From Providencia huaxiensis (lineage in GTDB: Bacteria; Pseudomonadota; Gammaproteobacteria; Enterobacterales; Enterobacteriaceae): a stretch of 64,000 nt of DNA. Location of the stretch: contig NZ_CP031123.2 of assembly GCF_002843235.3 (NCBI RefSeq), positions 806,001 to 870,000 on the forward strand. The letters run 5' to 3'. The first letter of the stretch is position 1. Every line of letters starts with the position of its first letter. The translations under genes were made by a program, and so were the position numbers. Below the pieces are notes generated by a model. The model was not told the DNA's origin. It did not search any database and worked only from the letters and a program-made list of their open reading frames with translations. Shown here piece after piece: positions 52,115-61,663 of the stretch.

Positions 52115-52561
52115 TTAGCTGTTATCAAGCAATTTTTGCGTCACAGTGATTGAAGCTTCGACGCCTAATAGATATAAGGCTTGTTCTAAAAGGTCAATTT
52201 TGGATGCGTAATGAATATCTAGTAAGCGTTCTATTTGTTGTGCGTTGATGTTCAACCTGCGAGCGAGATCGACACGTTGTATTGCAGAGTTGAGAATAGC
52301 GTTATGCAAAGCAATTTTTAAGCAGCAGATTATAGGTAAATAAACAGTAAAGGTTGCATCACTTTTTGTTTGCGTTGCGAGTGGAATTGGTTTCCTGAGC
52401 TCAATATGTTCCGCAAAAGTGGCTAGCAAAATTTCTTGGGCTTCTAACTCAACGTCTTCTTTACAATAGCTAACACCCTGTAGGTCAGGAAAATCGCTAA
52501 AATTGATTTCATAAATATTTTCTTCCTCAATAAATTCAACTGCTGCTTGATAAGTGAACAT
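52115..52561 (-). CDS. HicB-like antitoxin-type protein with helix-turn-helix
   Basis: A 148-residue protein. The N-terminal HicB fold (YQAAVEFIEEENIYEINFSDFPDLQGVSYCKEDVELEAQEILLATF, outline) keeps the 'dFPD' motif. A C-terminal helix-turn-helix follows at about residues 100-140 (RRLNINAQQIERLLDIHYASKIDLLEQALYLLG, outline). HicB proteins neutralise the HicA mRNA endonuclease and repress their own promoter. No hicA is next to it, so it is an orphan or has another partner. The nearest upstream gene is 1.6 kb away. Confidence 0.78.
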   Translation of the reverse strand: MFTYQAAVEFIEEENIYEINFSDFPDLQGVSYCKEDVELEAQEILLATFAEHIELRKPIPLATQTKSDATFTVYLPIICCLKIALHNAILNSAIQRVDLARRLNINAQQIERLLDIHYASKIDLLEQALYLLGVEASITVTQKLLDNS

Positions 52562-54208
52562 GTTTTTCCTTTAAATTATATTCCAGTGTGTTAAGTGTTG
52601 CATTGGCGTATGAGGAAAACAAGTTTATCACTTCACTTAACTAGTCATTTCTTCCTTTATTTCTATGTCTATTGGCCCTGTATTTTATTCACTGGTCGTC
52701 ATTGGAAATGATTAATGTGATCTTCTTAACATAAATATACCAATGTGAGAATCGTTTTATTCGGAAATTATTGAGAAATAAAGAAAACAAGTGTGAGGGC
52801 TATCGCAAATTGAAAAAATTTTTTGACCATAAAAATTGTAATAAATTAGCTTCTTTTATAAGCAGGTTCCTCACTGAATTATTTTAACTAAAAGTAATTT
52901 AATTTTTAATTTTTCATTATTCGATTAAGCGATTTTACTTAAGTTTGATTGCTGTTTAGGGTATTTTGTTAAAATAAAAGTATATAGTAATCAATGGTTA
53001 CTATAACTAACGTTAATTAAATTTGAGGTGTTACGTGAAAATAGCTAAAAACGATAGGCATGAAGGCAAGTAATAATATCTTTAGTTCTTTCTATTTTAA
53101 GTGCCGATCAAATATTTTAAAAGAGATATAAAAAACATATGGAAAGCGGAATGTTCTCAATTGAAACCTTCATTTTTTGCTCTCGACTCAAAAGTGGCAG
53201 GTTGGCGTAGGTTGATCTTTTTATTAAAAAAAATGAGACTTCAGTTATTTTAGATAAAAAAGTAAATATTAATTAATCAAAAAAATTACTTTAATGAACT
53301 AATAACAAGATAATTACTTAAATTACCAAATAAGTAAAATGATCTAACAGATGCATTTAAGCTAAATAGATTTTTATTACTGGTCAATGATGTGAATTTT
53401 ATAAATTTTATTAATATTGTCATATGGTGGTATTAAAATCATTGTTTAATGAATCTAATGAAAATAGAAGCGAACACTTAATATGTATGACAATATAATG
53501 AGTGTTTTTATGATAACTACGATTGAATAATTTTGAACGATGGTTGGAGTATAGATTAAACTTATTGAAAATTAATGATTAAGTTTTATTCCAATAATGC
53601 CGATAACGGCTTAATGCACTTATGTGCAACTCAGTTTCTTAATGCTAAAAATTGATTTGGATCAATATTTTGTTTTTGATGTTGTGCTTGGTTTTTTTTG
53701 CTTAGTTATCGCATCTAAAGAGTTGTTGCTTTGATTAAAATCCTGTCATTTTGCTTAGGGTGACTGAAAATGTTGTTGATATTTAGGATAAGGTGATAGA
53801 AGATAAAGAAATAATGAAGATTATTTAATGAATTGATGGGTAATCATCTCATTGGTACAAAAAGAAACATAAGTACCTTGAATAGTTAATTTAGTGGTGC
53901 ATAATAATTGGCGACTAATAATGACATCAGTAATTTCTGATTCTTATGGAAATCGCTAATTTTTTGGTCACTCCTTATTGTTGTAGGTATTCAGGAAATA
54001 TATTTAATTTAGGTTTGGAAATTAGTGTATCTATACTCCAAATTGGGTATTTTTGAATGGATGACATGGGAAAATAATGGAATTACATTTACCCAATTTA
54101 ATTACTTTTTAAATTTAATAATTTGATTACACAATACTTTCAAATTCATATTTGTTCTTTTTGCACACAGATCGCACAGATGTTGATAATATTCGGAAAG
54201 GAAAAAAA
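52562..54208. promoter_or_regulatory. 1.6-kb flhDC upstream region
   Basis: A very long AT-rich region with no credible gene. The flhDC promoter is known to be a hub for many regulators, and long leaders are common. A sigma-28-like sequence lies at 53579-53606. A 50-codon GTG-start ORF at 53101-53253 (MPIKYFKRDIKN...) lacks a good ribosome binding site and was not accepted. Confidence 0.55.
53579..53606 (+). promoter_or_regulatory. Sigma-28-like promoter upstream of flhDC
   Basis: TTAAGTTT, 12 bases, then GCCGATAA. The -10 is an exact match to the FliA consensus. The -35 differs from TAAAGTTT at one position, with a spacer one base longer than usual. It points towards flhD, 600 bp upstream. 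Confidence 0.38.
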
Positions 54209-54559
54209 ATGAGCTCGACGACAGATTTTCTGAAGCATATATACGATATTAACCTCTCATATTTGCTATTAGCCCAAAAACTCATCTCTCAAGAGAAAGC
54301 CTCTGCGATGTTTCGTCTAGGTATCTCTGATGCAATGGCAACTACTTTAGCAGACCTTACACTTCCTCAATTAGTCAAATTAGCAGAGACAAACCAGCTA
54401 ATCTGCCAGTTTAGATTTGATAATAGTGACACAATTGAAAAGCTAACCCGTGATTCAAGAGTTGATGAATTACAACAAATTCATACAGGTATTTTACTTT
54501 CGACCCGATTATTGCAAACGCATAATGAGGGCGACACCGAAATAGCGAGAAAAAGATGA
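54209..54559 (+). CDS. flhD: Flagellar master regulator subunit FlhD
   Basis: A 116-residue helical protein that forms the FlhD4C2 complex with FlhC and activates class II flagellar promoters. The sequence [69 protein letters not shown] (outline) matches enterobacterial FlhD. The start at 54209 follows GAAAGGAAAAAA; an earlier in-frame start at 54152 is not family sequence. The stop overlaps the flhC ATG (ATGA), so the two are coupled. It heads an extended motility operon block. Confidence 0.95.
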   Translation: MSSTTDFLKHIYDINLSYLLLAQKLISQEKASAMFRLGISDAMATTLADLTLPQLVKLAETNQLICQFRFDNSDTIEKLTRDSRVDELQQIHTGILLSTRLLQTHNEGDTEIARKR

Positions 54560-55146
54560 GTACCTCAGCTGAAAAAAGTATTGTCCAAGAAGCGAATGAT
54601 ATTCGACTAGCCATGGAATTGATCTCTTTAGGCGCTCGCCTTCAAATGTTAGAAAGTGAAACTCAAATCAGTCGTGGCCGTTTAGTTCGTTTATATAAAG
54701 AGCTGAGAGGTTGCCCTCCACCAAAAGGGATGTTGCCTTTCTCCACAGATTGGTTTATGACGTGGGAACAGAATATTCATTCATCCATGTTCTATAATGC
54801 TTATCAATTTTTACTTAAAAGTGGCCAATGTCGCGGTGTTGATGCCATATTACGAGCATATAGATTATATCTTGAACAGTGTATACCAGAACCCGGTGAA
54901 GAGCCTTTGTTGGCTTTAACACGTGCTTGGACCCTAGTCCGTTTTGTGGAAAGTGGTATGTTACAAAGTTCACAATGTAGTTGTTGCCATGGTTCTTTTA
55001 TTACCTACGCACATATTCCTGAAAATAGCTTCACTTGCAGTTTATGCCAACCGCCATCACGGGCAATAAAAAAACGTAAACTTTCCGAGCATCTAGCCGA
55101 TATTACGGTATATCGACAGGATGGCATTACTAAAGCGGTAATGTAA
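54556..55146 (+). CDS. flhC: Flagellar master regulator subunit FlhC
   Basis: A 196-residue DNA-binding partner of Flh[36 protein letters not shown] (outline) is the helix-turn-helix area. [16 protein letters not shown] is diagnostic. The zinc cluster is formed by cysteines in [11 protein letters not shown] and FTCSLCQPP. The start overlaps flhD by four bases. A sigma-28 promoter for motAB lies inside the 3' end. Confidence 0.95.
   Translation: MSTSAEKSIVQEANDIRLAMELISLGARLQMLESETQISRGRLVRLYKELRGCPPPKGMLPFSTDWFMTWEQNIHSSMFYNAYQFLLKSGQCRGVDAILRAYRLYLEQCIPEPGEEPLLALTRAWTLVRFVESGMLQSSQCSCCHGSFITYAHIPENSFTCSLCQPPSRAIKKRKLSEHLADITVYRQDGITKAVM
55077..55103 (+). promoter_or_regulatory. Sigma-28 (FliA) promoter inside flhC, driving motAB-cheAW
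   Basis: TAAACTTT, exactly 11 bases, then GCCGATAT. The FliA consensus is TAAAGTTT-N11-GCCGATAA, so 14 of 16 positions match. It lies about 140 bp before the motA start, as expected for class III expression of motA. Confidence 0.82.
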
Positions 55147-55242
55147 TTGGATTGATTTGGTTAACAGGCAAAGGTTTTGCCTGTCACTCCTAATATTCCC
55201 TTTGACTGCCATCTGTTAACCAACGGAGTGAAAGGGAATATT

Positions 55243-56130
55243 GTGTTAATACTCATCGGGTATATCATTGTTACAGTTGCGGTTATTGGCGGATACTTAA
55301 TGGTCGGTGGCCATTTAGGTGCGCTTTATCAACCCGCTGAATTTGTCATTATTTTAGGTGCAGGTTTAGGTGCCTTTGTTGTTGGTAACAGTGGCAAATC
55401 CATCGTCGCCTTGTGCAAAGTATTACCAAAACTCTTCCGTCGTTCCTCCTACAATAAAACAATGTCAATGGACTTAATGGCGTTGTTATTTCAATTACTG
55501 AATAAATCACGCCAACAAGGGCTGCTAGCACTTGAAAAAGACATTGATAATCCAAGTGAAAGTGAAATTTTTTCCCAATATCCCCGTATTTTAAAAGATG
55601 AGTCCACCATGATGTTTATCGTGGATTACTTACGTCTGATGGTGAGTAGTAACTTACAAAGCCATGAAATTGAAGCTTTAATGGATGAAGAGTTAGAAAC
55701 CTTTCGTCAAGAAAATGAAGTGCCAGCTTCAGGTTTAAATATGGTCGGTGACTCTATGCCAGCTTTTGGGATCGTTGCGGCTGTTCTGGGGGTTGTTAAT
55801 GCCTTGGGCTCAGCGGATCGCCCTGCGGGTGAGTTGGGGGCTTTAATTGCCCATGCAATGGTCGGGACATTTCTAGGTATTTTAGTGGCTTATGGCTTTA
55901 TTTTACCTTTAGCTGCACTGATTAGGCTGCGTAGTAGTGAACAACTGAAAATGATGGAATGCATTAAAGTGACTTTCCTCTCAGCATTGCAAGGCTACGC
56001 TCCTCAAATAGCGGTTGAATTTGGCCGCAAGGTGTTATTCAGCGCAGATAGGCCTTCATTTGTTGAACTCGAAGATAAAGTTCGAGAAGTGAAAGTAGGT
56101 GCTCGCTCACAAGAAACAACAGAGGAGTAA
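55243..56130 (+). CDS. motA: Flagellar stator protein MotA
   Basis: Inner-membrane stator subunit, 295 residues, that couples proton flow through MotA/MotB to rotor torque. Family features: GGYLMVGGHLGALYQPAEFVIILGAGLGAFVVGNSGKSI (outline), four membrane helices, a large cytoplasmic loop with YPRILKDESTMMFIVDYLRL, and GDSMPAFGIVAAVLGVVNALGSADRPAGELGALIAHAMVGTFLGI. GTG at 55243 (matching E. coli MLILLGY) is the likely start, with GGGA upstream. The in-frame start at 55177 would add residues absent from the family. motB follows after seven bases. Confidence 0.95.
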   Translation: MLILIGYIIVTVAVIGGYLMVGGHLGALYQPAEFVIILGAGLGAFVVGNSGKSIVALCKVLPKLFRRSSYNKTMSMDLMALLFQLLNKSRQQGLLALEKDIDNPSESEIFSQYPRILKDESTMMFIVDYLRLMVSSNLQSHEIEALMDEELETFRQENEVPASGLNMVGDSMPAFGIVAAVLGVVNALGSADRPAGELGALIAHAMVGTFLGILVAYGFILPLAALIRLRSSEQLKMMECIKVTFLSALQGYAPQIAVEFGRKVLFSADRPSFVELEDKVREVKVGARSQETTEE

Positions 56131-56137
56131 CTAACGG

Positions 56138-57055
56138 ATGGCAGCCAATACACCTCATGTTATTCGAGTTAAAAAGCGCAGTTCACATCAGCAAAACGGG
56201 CATGGTGGTTCATGGAAAATCGCTTATGCCGATTTTATGACAGCGATGATGGCGTTTTTTTTAGTGATGTGGCTGATCTCAATTTCAAGTCCTCAAGAGT
56301 TAACACAAATTGCTGAATATTTTCGCACCCCCTTAAGTACAGCTATCAACCCAGGAAGTAAAAGTGGCGATGCCACAAATCCGATCCCTGGTGGGGGTAA
56401 AGACCCTATTTTTCGTGATGGGGATGTGATGCCTGAACCTAATAATATTATTGATGGTAATGCAAATTATCGTTTTGAAAAATTAAAAGAGTCTCTTGAA
56501 CAGGCTATTTTAAAAGACCCGCGTTTGAACGAATTAAAGCCCCATTTACTGATTGACATGATTAATGATGGGCTACGTATTCAAATTGTTGATAGTGAAA
56601 ATCGACCGATGTTTAAAGTGGGTTCGGCAGCGGTTGAACCCTATATGCGCGACATTTTGCGTGCAATAGCGCCACTTCTTAATGATGTACCAAACCGAAT
56701 TAGTGTCTCTGGGCATACCGATGATCTGGCTTATGCCAACGGGGCTAATTATAGCAACTGGGAATTATCATCAGATCGTGCAAATGCTTCGCGCCGCGAG
56801 TTGATCCGCGGTGGAATGGATGAAAACAAAGTCTTACGCGTGGTGGGGATGGCTTCAGCCATTCATTTAGATAAAGAAGATGGCTTTGCCCCGATCAACC
56901 GTCGGATAAGCATCATTGTGTTGAATGATGAAGAAACTAAACAAATTCTCCGTGAATACGATGGCGCGAAGCCGATTAATGATGTGCTCAATAAACCGCA
57001 AAAGCCCATGCCAGAAACGGCCGTGGGTGTTGTCGCTGCGGTGAAAATACCGTGA
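56138..57055 (+). CDS. motB: Flagellar stator protein MotB
   Basis: A 305-residue stator partner. A single membrane helix follows [21 protein letters not shown], in which Asp32 is the conserved proton-binding residue. The periplasmic plug leads to an OmpA-like peptidoglycan-binding domain with SGHTDDLAY and [16 protein letters not shown]. It anchors the stator to the cell wall. The start is seven bases after the motA stop, with GAGGAGTAA overlapping that stop. Confidence 0.95.
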   Translation: MAANTPHVIRVKKRSSHQQNGHGGSWKIAYADFMTAMMAFFLVMWLISISSPQELTQIAEYFRTPLSTAINPGSKSGDATNPIPGGGKDPIFRDGDVMPEPNNIIDGNANYRFEKLKESLEQAILKDPRLNELKPHLLIDMINDGLRIQIVDSENRPMFKVGSAAVEPYMRDILRAIAPLLNDVPNRISVSGHTDDLAYANGANYSNWELSSDRANASRRELIRGGMDENKVLRVVGMASAIHLDKEDGFAPINRRISIIVLNDEETKQILREYDGAKPINDVLNKPQKPMPETAVGVVAAVKIP

Positions 57056-57158
57056 TGAATTGCTGTTATTTGAATTTATTACATAACTTGTTTAGTTGTC
57101 TGCCGGGTTGCTCGGCAGTCAGCGTTAAGTGAAACTTAAGCGAAATTGGATAAAAACC

Positions 57159-59243
57159 ATGGATATTACCGAGTTTTATCAAACATTTTTCGATGAAGCT
57201 GATGAGTTGCTCAGGGATATGGAACAACATTTACTTGATCTTGATCCTTTTGACCCGGATAGCGAGCAACTAAATGCCATCTTCCGCAGTGCCCATTCAA
57301 TCAAAGGAGGGGCTGCAACCTTTGGTTTCACTCAGTTGCAGAATACGACTCATACATTGGAAAATCTTTTAGACAAGGCGCGTCATGATGAGTTAACGCT
57401 CACACCTGACATAATTGATGTCTTTCTCGATGCTAAGGATGTCATGGCATCACAGTTAGATGCCTATAAAAATGATTCTTTGCCAGATGAAGACACTTTC
57501 AAACGCATTTGTGAGGTGCTTAGCCGGGTTGAAAATAGAGCAGAAGAGGTCGCTGAGATAGATGCTGCGCTACCTGAGCCTAAAGTTGAGAATACGGTTG
57601 TTAAAGAAACTTCCACGGAGCAAGGTGAATATTCACACTACTTTATGATCTCGTTAAATCAGCTCAAAGAAAATGAAGTTGATTTACTGGCGGATGAACT
57701 CAGTTTATTTGGGCATTTATATCACACTGAAAAAACAGCAAATAGTTTGCAAGCATGGGTGGGCACTAATACGGATATTGATGATATTAGTGGAGTACTA
57801 TGTTTTGTGGTGGATGAATCGCAAATTAACCATGAAGCCATTTCCTTTGCAGATTGCCGCGCTTTTTCGAAAGAAGAAACGTTATTAAATGACGATAAAG
57901 TTGAAGCAAGTGAAATTGAAACAGAGGTAAGTGACGTCACAGAATCGCAAGATACGCCACAAACCTCGGTAAAACCTACCGTACCCGTGTCAGCTACCCC
58001 AGCTAAAAAAACGGCAGTCGCTAAACCGAAAGGGGATTCGAGCAGCATTCGTGTGGCCGTAGAGAAAGTTGACCAGTTGATCAACTTAGTGGGGGAATTG
58101 GTGATTATCCAATCCATGTTGACCCAACATAGTCAACATGTCGATCAGAACGAATACAGTGATTTGTTAAGCTCAATCGTACAGTTAGAGCGTAATTCCC
58201 GCGCTTTGCAAGAATCCGTTATGTCAATTCGTATGATGCCAATGGATTACGTGTTTAGCCGTTTCCCTCGCATGGTACGCGATATAGCTTCCAAATTAGG
58301 TAAAAAAATCGAACTGAAAGTCGAAGGAAGCTCAACTGAGCTGGATAAGAGTTTGATTGAGCGCATCGTCGACCCCCTGAATCACCTTGTTCGTAATAGC
58401 CTCGACCATGGGATTGAAAAGCCTGAAGTTCGTGTGGCAAATGGTAAGCCAGAAGCTGGCACATTGACCTTAGCGGCAGCACACCAAAGTGGCAATATTT
58501 GCATTGAAGTTCGTGATGACGGTGCTGGGCTAAACCGTGAACGTATTTTGGCAAAAGCGAAATCACAAGGCATGAGTGTGCATGATGGTATGAGCAATGA
58601 TGAAGTTGCGATGCTGATTATGGCTCCGGGTTTTTCAACGGCAGAAGTCGTAACGGATGTTTCTGGACGTGGCGTTGGAATGGATGTGGTTAAACGAAAT
58701 ATCCAAGACATGGGCGGCCGTATTCAAATCGGTTTTACCGAAGGCAAAGGGACTATTATCCGCATCTTATTACCGCTCACTCTAGCCATTTTGGATGGTA
58801 TGTCTGTGAAAGTTGCGGAGGATGTTTTCATCGTCCCATTGAGTGCCATTATCAGCACCTTGCAACCTCGCCAAGAGGATATTTATCGCTTAGCTGGCGA
58901 GGAAAAAATGTTGCTTGTGCGCGGTGAATATTTACCACTTGTTGAATTACACCAAGTATTTTCCATCGAAGAAGCCGAGCGAAATCTAGATAACAGTATT
59001 GTGCTGATTATTCAAAATGCAGGCCACCGTTTTGCGTTGTTAGTCGATAAATTAGTTGGGCAGCAACAAGTCGTCGTAAAAAATATTGAAAGTAATTATC
59101 GCAAGATCCCTGGTATTTCTGCCGCAACGATTATGGGCGATGGTTCTGTTGCATTGATTTTAGATGTGGCTGAGCTACAAAAAATGAATAACAGCATTTT
59201 GATTAAAAAGAAACAGCAGGTTTCTCAACCTGTCGTGCACTAA
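57159..59243 (+). CDS. cheA: Chemotaxis histidine kinase CheA
   Basis: A 694-residue kinase that phosphorylates CheY and CheB. Domains: Hpt with the phosphorylated His in FRSAHSIKGGAATFGF (about residue 46); a CheY/CheB-binding P2 at about 160-250; an acidic and Ala/Pro linker; the dimerisation and catalytic domains (LVRNSLDHGIE, VRDDGAGL, GRGVGMDVVKRNI); and a CheW-like C-terminus. The start MDITEFYQTFFDEAD at 57159 is preferred over the in-frame 57129. The 57056-57158 gap holds a 6-bp hairpin (CTGCCG/CGGCAG). cheW follows after 16 bp. Confidence 0.96.
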   Translation: MDITEFYQTFFDEADELLRDMEQHLLDLDPFDPDSEQLNAIFRSAHSIKGGAATFGFTQLQNTTHTLENLLDKARHDELTLTPDIIDVFLDAKDVMASQLDAYKNDSLPDEDTFKRICEVLSRVENRAEEVAEIDAALPEPKVENTVVKETSTEQGEYSHYFMISLNQLKENEVDLLADELSLFGHLYHTEKTANSLQAWVGTNTDIDDISGVLCFVVDESQINHEAISFADCRAFSKEETLLNDDKVEASEIETEVSDVTESQDTPQTSVKPTVPVSATPAKKTAVAKPKGDSSSIRVAVEKVDQLINLVGELVIIQSMLTQHSQHVDQNEYSDLLSSIVQLERNSRALQESVMSIRMMPMDYVFSRFPRMVRDIASKLGKKIELKVEGSSTELDKSLIERIVDPLNHLVRNSLDHGIEKPEVRVANGKPEAGTLTLAAAHQSGNICIEVRDDGAGLNRERILAKAKSQGMSVHDGMSNDEVAMLIMAPGFSTAEVVTDVSGRGVGMDVVKRNIQDMGGRIQIGFTEGKGTIIRILLPLTLAILDGMSVKVAEDVFIVPLSAIISTLQPRQEDIYRLAGEEKMLLVRGEYLPLVELHQVFSIEEAERNLDNSIVLIIQNAGHRFALLVDKLVGQQQVVVKNIESNYRKIPGISAATIMGDGSVALILDVAELQKMNNSILIKKKQQVSQPVVH

Positions 59244-59259
59244 ATAGAGGCCATACACC

Positions 59260-59757
59260 ATGTCTATGTTAGATGATGATTTAAATAAACACGAAGAAGA
59301 AAAAAACGGCGAAGGCTACCTTATTTTCACCTTGGGTGAAGAAGAATATGGCATTGAGATCTTAAAAGTGCAGGAAATTCGTGGCTACGAACAAGTAACT
59401 CGTATCGCGAATACCCCTGATTTTATCAAAGGAGTGACTAACTTACGTGGAGTCATCATTCCGATTATTGATTTACGGGTGAAATTCTCCCATGAAAACG
59501 TGGTGTATAACGATAACACGGTCGTTATTGTCGTGAATTTAAAAGATCGTGTCGTCGGTATTGTGGTCGATGGCGTCTCAGATGTGCTGGTTTTGAATGA
59601 AGAACAAATTGCGCCACCGCCTGATTTTGCCGTGACATTATCGACTCAATATTTGACAGGGCTCGGAACATTAAATGACCGTATGTTGATTTTAGTCGAT
59701 ATCGAAAAATTATTAACTAGCGATGAAATGGCGCTGATTGACAGCATGGCTGAGTAA
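59260..59757 (+). CDS. cheW: Chemotaxis coupling protein CheW
   Basis: A 165-residue adaptor that joins chemoreceptors to CheA. The fold's conserved blocks are [46 protein letters not shown] (outline) and [12 protein letters not shown], with [22 protein letters not shown] near the end. It follows cheA by 16 bp in the same operon. Downstream lies a 100-bp gap with a sigma-28 promoter for the receptor genes. Confidence 0.95.
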   Translation: MSMLDDDLNKHEEEKNGEGYLIFTLGEEEYGIEILKVQEIRGYEQVTRIANTPDFIKGVTNLRGVIIPIIDLRVKFSHENVVYNDNTVVIVVNLKDRVVGIVVDGVSDVLVLNEEQIAPPPDFAVTLSTQYLTGLGTLNDRMLILVDIEKLLTSDEMALIDSMAE

Positions 59758-59800
59758 CTCTCAGCCCCAATAATTGTTCAAATAATAATAAGTCATTAAC

Positions 59801-59827
59801 TAAAGTTTTTGGTTGGATTACCGATAT
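59801..59827 (+). promoter_or_regulatory. Sigma-28 (FliA) promoter before the first chemoreceptor gene
   Basis: TAAAGTTT (exact -35), 11 bases, then ACCGATAT (6 of 8). It lies 35 bp before the ATG of the receptor gene at 59862 and just past cheW. Confidence 0.85.
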
Positions 59828-59861
59828 CCAAAATACAACAAAATTATGTTAGTAAAACGTC

Positions 59862-61547
59862 ATGTACAGTCGAATTAAAATCGTATCGGGACTTTTGTCC
59901 GTCATTTTTATCTTTATTTTGCTGCAACTGGTGTCCAGTGGGTTGATGTTTACCAAACTGGGCGATAACAGCGACAGCATCAGTTATTTGAATTCATTAC
60001 AACGCCAAAGACAAGTATTAACAGAAAGCTGGGTCAATTTGTTACAAGCTCGGGCAAACTTAAACCGCTCTATCAATGCCTATTTACTTGAAGGTCGTAA
60101 GATTCAAGACGATGCAACGACAGAAGACTTGATTAAAGCCGCTAAACGTAACTTTAAAGCTGCTGATGATGCTTATGTCCGCTATAACAAGCTGATGCAA
60201 AGTTCAGATTATGATAAAGCCAAATTTGAAAAACTGTTTAGCACCTATGAAACCTATCGAGACGCATTAATCAAGTTAGGTGAGTTTGCGGAAAAAGGCG
60301 ATCTTGAAGGTTTTTATGCACACAGAACCTCAGGGCACCAAGTAAAATTTGAAGAGCAATTTAATGCGTATTTTGCGGACATCTCTGCTGATTTCCAGGC
60401 CGAAGTCGTCAATGCAGATAATAACTATCGCCAATCGTTATATATGTTGGTGACGTTATCTATCTTACTCGCCTTAATTGGTTTCTTCAGCTATCGCTAT
60501 GTTCGTAAAGGTATTATTGAGCCACTCAATATCTTAATTGAACGTATTAAAGTCTTCGCTTCAGGCGATTTAACACCGAATGTGACCACGATTGCCAATA
60601 ATGAAATTGGTGAGTTGGCCAATGGTGTTCAACATATGCAGCAGGAACTGATTAATACCGTTCGTGGTGTGCTAGATGGTAGCGAAACTATTTACCAAGG
60701 TACAACTGAAATTGCTGCAGGTAACAATGACTTGTCGGCACGAACTGAGCAACAAGTCGCTTGCTTAGAAGAAACCTCCGCCAGTATGAGTGAGTTGACT
60801 GCAACCGTAAAACAAAATACCGAATATGCCCACCAAGCCAGTGAATTTGCAAACCAAGCTTCAGTGATAGCGAAAGAAGGCGGCAAAGTGGTATCGAATG
60901 TCGTCAGTACCATGCTAAATATTGCGGATAGCTCACAGAAAATCTCTGATATCACCGCAGTTATCGATAGCATCGCTTTCCAAACTAATATCTTAGCGCT
61001 CAATGCGGCTGTCGAAGCGGCACGGGCCGGTGAGCACGGACGTGGTTTTGCCGTCGTCGCTGATGAGGTGCGTAACTTAGCACAGCGTAGTGCTGATGCC
61101 GCTAAAGAGATTAAAACGTTAATTGAAGATTCAGTGTCAAGAACAGGGACAGGTGCTCGCCAAGCAGAAGATGCAGGTGAAACGATGACCAAAATTGTCG
61201 AGTCTGTCACACGGGTGACTGACATTATGACGCACATTGCGACCGCATCCGATGAGCAAAGCAAAGGGATTGCACAAGTCAGTATCGCTGTTGCAGAAAT
61301 GGACAAAGTTACACAGCAAAATGCGTCGTTGGTTGAACAATCTGCGGTGGCAGCTAATGTCTTGGAAGAACAAGTGGCGAAACTGTCGCAACTGATCTCT
61401 ATCTTCCGTTTACCACCATTAAAACAAAGTGAAATACGCAATATTCAGCCGGCAGCAAGAACGGTTTCAAATATCGTTAAAACACCGGATCTGACAAAAC
61501 TGTCATCGAAAGAACATAAAGATGATGACAATTGGGAAACTTTCTAA
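59862..61547 (+). CDS. Methyl-accepting chemotaxis protein 1 (Tar-like)
   Basis: A 561-residue chemoreceptor. TM1 is at about residues 8-30, with a four-helix-bundle periplasmic sensor domain at about 31-190 that resembles Tar/Tsr. TM2 is at about 191-213, followed by a HAMP linker ([22 protein letters not shown] outline). The signalling tip is intact ([48 protein letters not shown] outline). The C-terminus ends NWETF, the CheR-tethering pentapeptide of major enteric receptors. A FliA promoter lies 35 bp before the start. Ligand cannot be read from sequence; aspartate is only a guess. Confidence 0.94.
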   Translation: MYSRIKIVSGLLSVIFIFILLQLVSSGLMFTKLGDNSDSISYLNSLQRQRQVLTESWVNLLQARANLNRSINAYLLEGRKIQDDATTEDLIKAAKRNFKAADDAYVRYNKLMQSSDYDKAKFEKLFSTYETYRDALIKLGEFAEKGDLEGFYAHRTSGHQVKFEEQFNAYFADISADFQAEVVNADNNYRQSLYMLVTLSILLALIGFFSYRYVRKGIIEPLNILIERIKVFASGDLTPNVTTIANNEIGELANGVQHMQQELINTVRGVLDGSETIYQGTTEIAAGNNDLSARTEQQVACLEETSASMSELTATVKQNTEYAHQASEFANQASVIAKEGGKVVSNVVSTMLNIADSSQKISDITAVIDSIAFQTNILALNAAVEAARAGEHGRGFAVVADEVRNLAQRSADAAKEIKTLIEDSVSRTGTGARQAEDAGETMTKIVESVTRVTDIMTHIATASDEQSKGIAQVSIAVAEMDKVTQQNASLVEQSAVAANVLEEQVAKLSQLISIFRLPPLKQSEIRNIQPAARTVSNIVKTPDLTKLSSKEHKDDDNWETF

Positions 61548-61565
61548 GGGTTAAGCTCAGTTTTT

Positions 61566-61594
61566 CGCTGCAAAGCCTCGGTTTTGCAGCGTTT
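61566..61594 (+). terminator. Probable terminator after chemoreceptor 1
   Basis: CGCTGCAAA and TTTGCAGCG form a 9-bp stem with an 8-base loop, followed by TTTCTG. It is about 20 bp past the stop. Confidence 0.6.
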
Positions 61595-61663
61595 CTGTGC
61601 ATTAGAAAACAAGGCAATGTTTCAGAGGTTCAGTTCTCTTAGCTGGCACAAGTGGGGATTTCT

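Noticed and set aside
47000..52600. An attR copy of the tRNA-Lys 3' end marking the right edge of the prophage
   Set aside because: No second copy of the tRNA 3' sequence was seen by eye in this stretch, so the right boundary is undefined.
53101..53253. A 50-codon GTG-start ORF in the flhDC upstream region
   Set aside because: It has no good ribosome binding site and no recognisable homology, and could arise by chance in AT-rich DNA. Neighbouring short frames hint at a decayed gene, but this is not enough to call.
60692..61441. A 249-codon antisense ORF in chemoreceptor 1
   Set aside because: It is a shadow of the highly conserved signalling domain; the same kind of shadow appears in receptor 2.
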